Positions 62,569 through 64,000 of a DNA stretch of 64,000 bases are shown here, in pieces. The notes below the pieces were generated by a model. The model saw nothing but the letters and a program-made list of their open reading frames with translations, was not told the DNA's origin and searched no databases. The stretch is from an uncultured Bacteroidales bacterium (lineage in GTDB: Bacteria > Bacteroidota > Bacteroidia > Bacteroidales > P3): assembly GCA_944320465.1 (NCBI GenBank), contig CALUHO010000007.1:28953-92952 (forward strand), in the 5' to 3' direction. The position numbers and the translations under genes are program-made. The stretch's first letter is position 1. Every line of letters begins with the position of its first letter.

Positions 62569-63756
62569 ATGAAAAATCTCCAGATGGTGGATCTCCGTTC
62601 GCAATACAGGCATATACGGAGAAAGATCCGAAAACGGCTGCGGAAAGTCATCAAGGAATCGGCTTTCATCAATGGAAGCGAAGTGAACCTTTTCCAGCAC
62701 AACTTGGAACAGTATTTAGGGGTGCGCCATGTGATTCCTTGCGCCAACGGAACGGAGGCCCTGCAAATCGCGCTGATGACGCTGCCGTTAGAAGAAGGCG
62801 ACGAGGTCATCATCCCCGATTTCACTTTCGTCTCAGCGGCCGAAACAGCTTGCCTGCTTGGGCTGAAACCGGTCTTCGTGGACATAGATCCGCAGACCTT
62901 CGTCATGGACCCGGCAGCGGTGGAACGGGCGGTCACGGAACGGACGCGGGTCATCGTGCCCACGCATCTTTTCGGGCAGTGTACCAACATGTCTGCCGTC
63001 ATGGAGATTGCCGAGAAGCACGGTCTCTACGTGATAGAGGATGCTTGCCAGTCGTTAGGCGCCGACTATATATTGAGGGAGGGATCGGGTCAGTTGCAGA
63101 TGGGGCCTTTCACCTACGATTACCGCTGCGCCGACAAGGGGGTACGGAAAAAGGCGGGAACCATAGGCCATATCGGCTGCACTTCGTTCTTCCCCAGCAA
63201 GAACCTTGGCTGTTACGGGGACGGCGGAGCCATCTTCACCGATGACGACGAACTGGCGGCACGGATGCGGCAGATCGCCAACCACGGATCGGTGAAACGC
63301 TATTCCTACCAGATTACCGGACTCAACTCGCGCTTAGATTCGGTACAGGCAGCCGTTCTCAATGTCAAGCTGCCCTACCTCGATTACTACAATGCCCGAC
63401 GCCAAGAAGCCGCTGCCTTCTACGACCGTTCCTTCATCAGCTGCATGCAGCTCAAAGTGCCGGTTCGCTGCCAGTATTCCACGCATATCTTCCATCAGTA
63501 CTGCCTGCTCTGCCGCAGCGAACGGGAACGCAAAGCTTTGCAGTTCCACTTGCAAAGCATGGGAGTCCCCACTAAGATTTACTACCCCAAGCCATTGCAT
63601 TTGCAAGAAGCGTTCCGCTTCCTTGGCGGCAAAATTGGAGACTTCCCGGTTTCGGAAGATATTTCAAAGAGAATCATTGCAATACCTATGCACACCGAAC
63701 TTTCCCGAAAGCAACTTCGCTACATCAGTGCTGCAATACTGGATTTTTTTAATTAA
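62569..63756 (+). CDS. DegT/DnrJ/EryC1/StrS-family PLP aminotransferase
   Basis: A 395-residue PLP enzyme that transaminates nucleotide-linked keto-sugars. Seen: NGTEALQIAL, DFTFVSAAETA, IEDACQSLGA, and the PLP-lysine segment SFFPSKNLGCYGDGGAI, then NSRLDSVQAA. These enzymes make amino-sugars for LPS, capsule or glycoprotein glycans; with two DUF2723 proteins in the same window a glycan role fits, but the specific sugar is unknown. It stands alone on the plus strand between two tRNA genes. Confidence 0.93.
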   Translation: MKNLQMVDLRSQYRHIRRKIRKRLRKVIKESAFINGSEVNLFQHNLEQYLGVRHVIPCANGTEALQIALMTLPLEEGDEVIIPDFTFVSAAETACLLGLKPVFVDIDPQTFVMDPAAVERAVTERTRVIVPTHLFGQCTNMSAVMEIAEKHGLYVIEDACQSLGADYILREGSGQLQMGPFTYDYRCADKGVRKKAGTIGHIGCTSFFPSKNLGCYGDGGAIFTDDDELAARMRQIANHGSVKRYSYQITGLNSRLDSVQAAVLNVKLPYLDYYNARRQEAAAFYDRSFISCMQLKVPVRCQYSTHIFHQYCLLCRSERERKALQFHLQSMGVPTKIYYPKPLHLQEAFRFLGGKIGDFPVSEDISKRIIAIPMHTELSRKQLRYISAAILDFFN

Positions 63757-63896
63757 CTTCGCGGCTCTTTTGCCACTGATTTCTTTGGCGAACCCATCGG
63801 GGGAAGCGCGCTCCAGCCGCTCCCTCCGCAGCCAAGCAGGAATCCACCGGAAGCCGGTATTGAAGGAGAAAACCGCCGGTTGCCATGCAAGCCAAC

Positions 63897-63968
63897 GGCC
63901 CCGTAGTTCAACGGATAGAACGGAAGTTTCCTAAACTTTAAATAGCAGTTCGATTCTGCTCGGGGCTA
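63897..63968 (+). tRNA. tRNA-Arg (anticodon CCT)
   Basis: 72 nt. Acceptor GGCCCCG / CGGGGCT (first pair G-U), anticodon loop TTCCTAA in stem GAAGT/ACTTT, T-arm AGCAG/CTGCT with loop TTCGATT, discriminator A. CCA is not encoded. A terminator follows at once. Confidence 0.94.
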
Positions 63969-63974
63969 CAAAAA

Positions 63975-64000
63975 AAGAAGCGGTCAGATGGCCGCTTCTT
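63975..64000 (+). terminator. Terminator after tRNA-Arg
   Basis: AAGAAGCGG / CCGCTTCTT, a perfect 9-bp stem with an 8-nt loop; the T-run would lie past the window end. Confidence 0.75.

Overview
The window looks like chromosomal DNA of an anaerobic member of the Bacteroidales with roughly balanced base composition. The evidence is: Bacteroidetes-type -7 promoter boxes (TAnnTTTG) before many genes; a surface protein with a Por/type IX secretion C-terminal sorting domain and gingipain-adhesin-like domains; GldF/GldG and DUF4340 proteins; BspA-type LRR remnants; two DUF2723 membrane proteins; and an oxygen-sensitive lifestyle (ferredoxin-dependent 2-oxoacid oxidoreductase, reverse rubrerythrin, PerR-type regulator). 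No phage, integrase, transposase or CRISPR array was seen. The genus cannot be fixed from this stretch.

Layout. 1-6.1 kb: envelope operon (TPR protein, DUF4292 lipoprotein, EnvC-like M23 protein), then a LOG-family protein and a thioredoxin-fold lipoprotein-like protein. 6.3-7.7 kb: an RsmI-Nudix fusion, divergent from a possible 39-residue small protein. 7.8-14.7 kb: two tandem DUF2723 proteins and a small membrane protein. 14.8-22.3 kb: MFS transporter, membrane AraC/TPR regulator and a 1,379-residue secreted adhesin-like protein. 22.4-25.4 kb: pnp and rpsO. 25.7-29.2 kb: hutI, a BASS-type transporter and an AraC-type membrane regulator. 30-38 kb is the accessory, repeat-rich part: a small membrane protein, an Omp85-like barrel, lrgAB, a wrecked BspA/MBG surface-protein gene, and a PiT/DUF47 phosphate pair. 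38-47.6 kb: a four-subunit 2-oxoacid:ferredoxin oxidoreductase, dnaN, DUF4340, a GldF-GldG fusion and a SAM hydrolase-like protein. 47.9-57 kb: phoH, a secreted helical-repeat protein, an M23 peptidase, guaA, a LysM/periplasmic-binding-fold protein and a small secreted protein. 57.3-64 kb: reverse rubrerythrin, PerR with its own Per box, an M23 lipoprotein, a thioredoxin-barrel fusion, tRNA-Met, a DegT-family aminotransferase and tRNA-Arg.

The most distinctive content is three families of small non-coding repeats. Family A (about 205 bp, three full copies and one deletion derivative) is a hairpin-forming MITE-like element with GAAGCTGTTTAAA ends, and all three full copies lie 43-85 bp upstream of a start codon. 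Family B (about 193 bp, three full copies, one deletion derivative, one fragment) has CCCAAATCGGTC ends and clean 5-bp A/T target duplications; two copies interrupt the BspA-like pseudogene and one sits 8 nt upstream of the Omp85-like gene. Family C is a conserved hairpin core placed between outer arms that are complementary to each other but different at every locus; several copies abut the stop codon of the preceding gene, so they probably act as gene-end hairpins.

Main functional themes are envelope building and remodelling, possible protein glycosylation by GT-C-like membrane proteins, amino-acid fermentation (histidine degradation, 2-oxoacid oxidation to acyl-CoA), and defence against oxidants.
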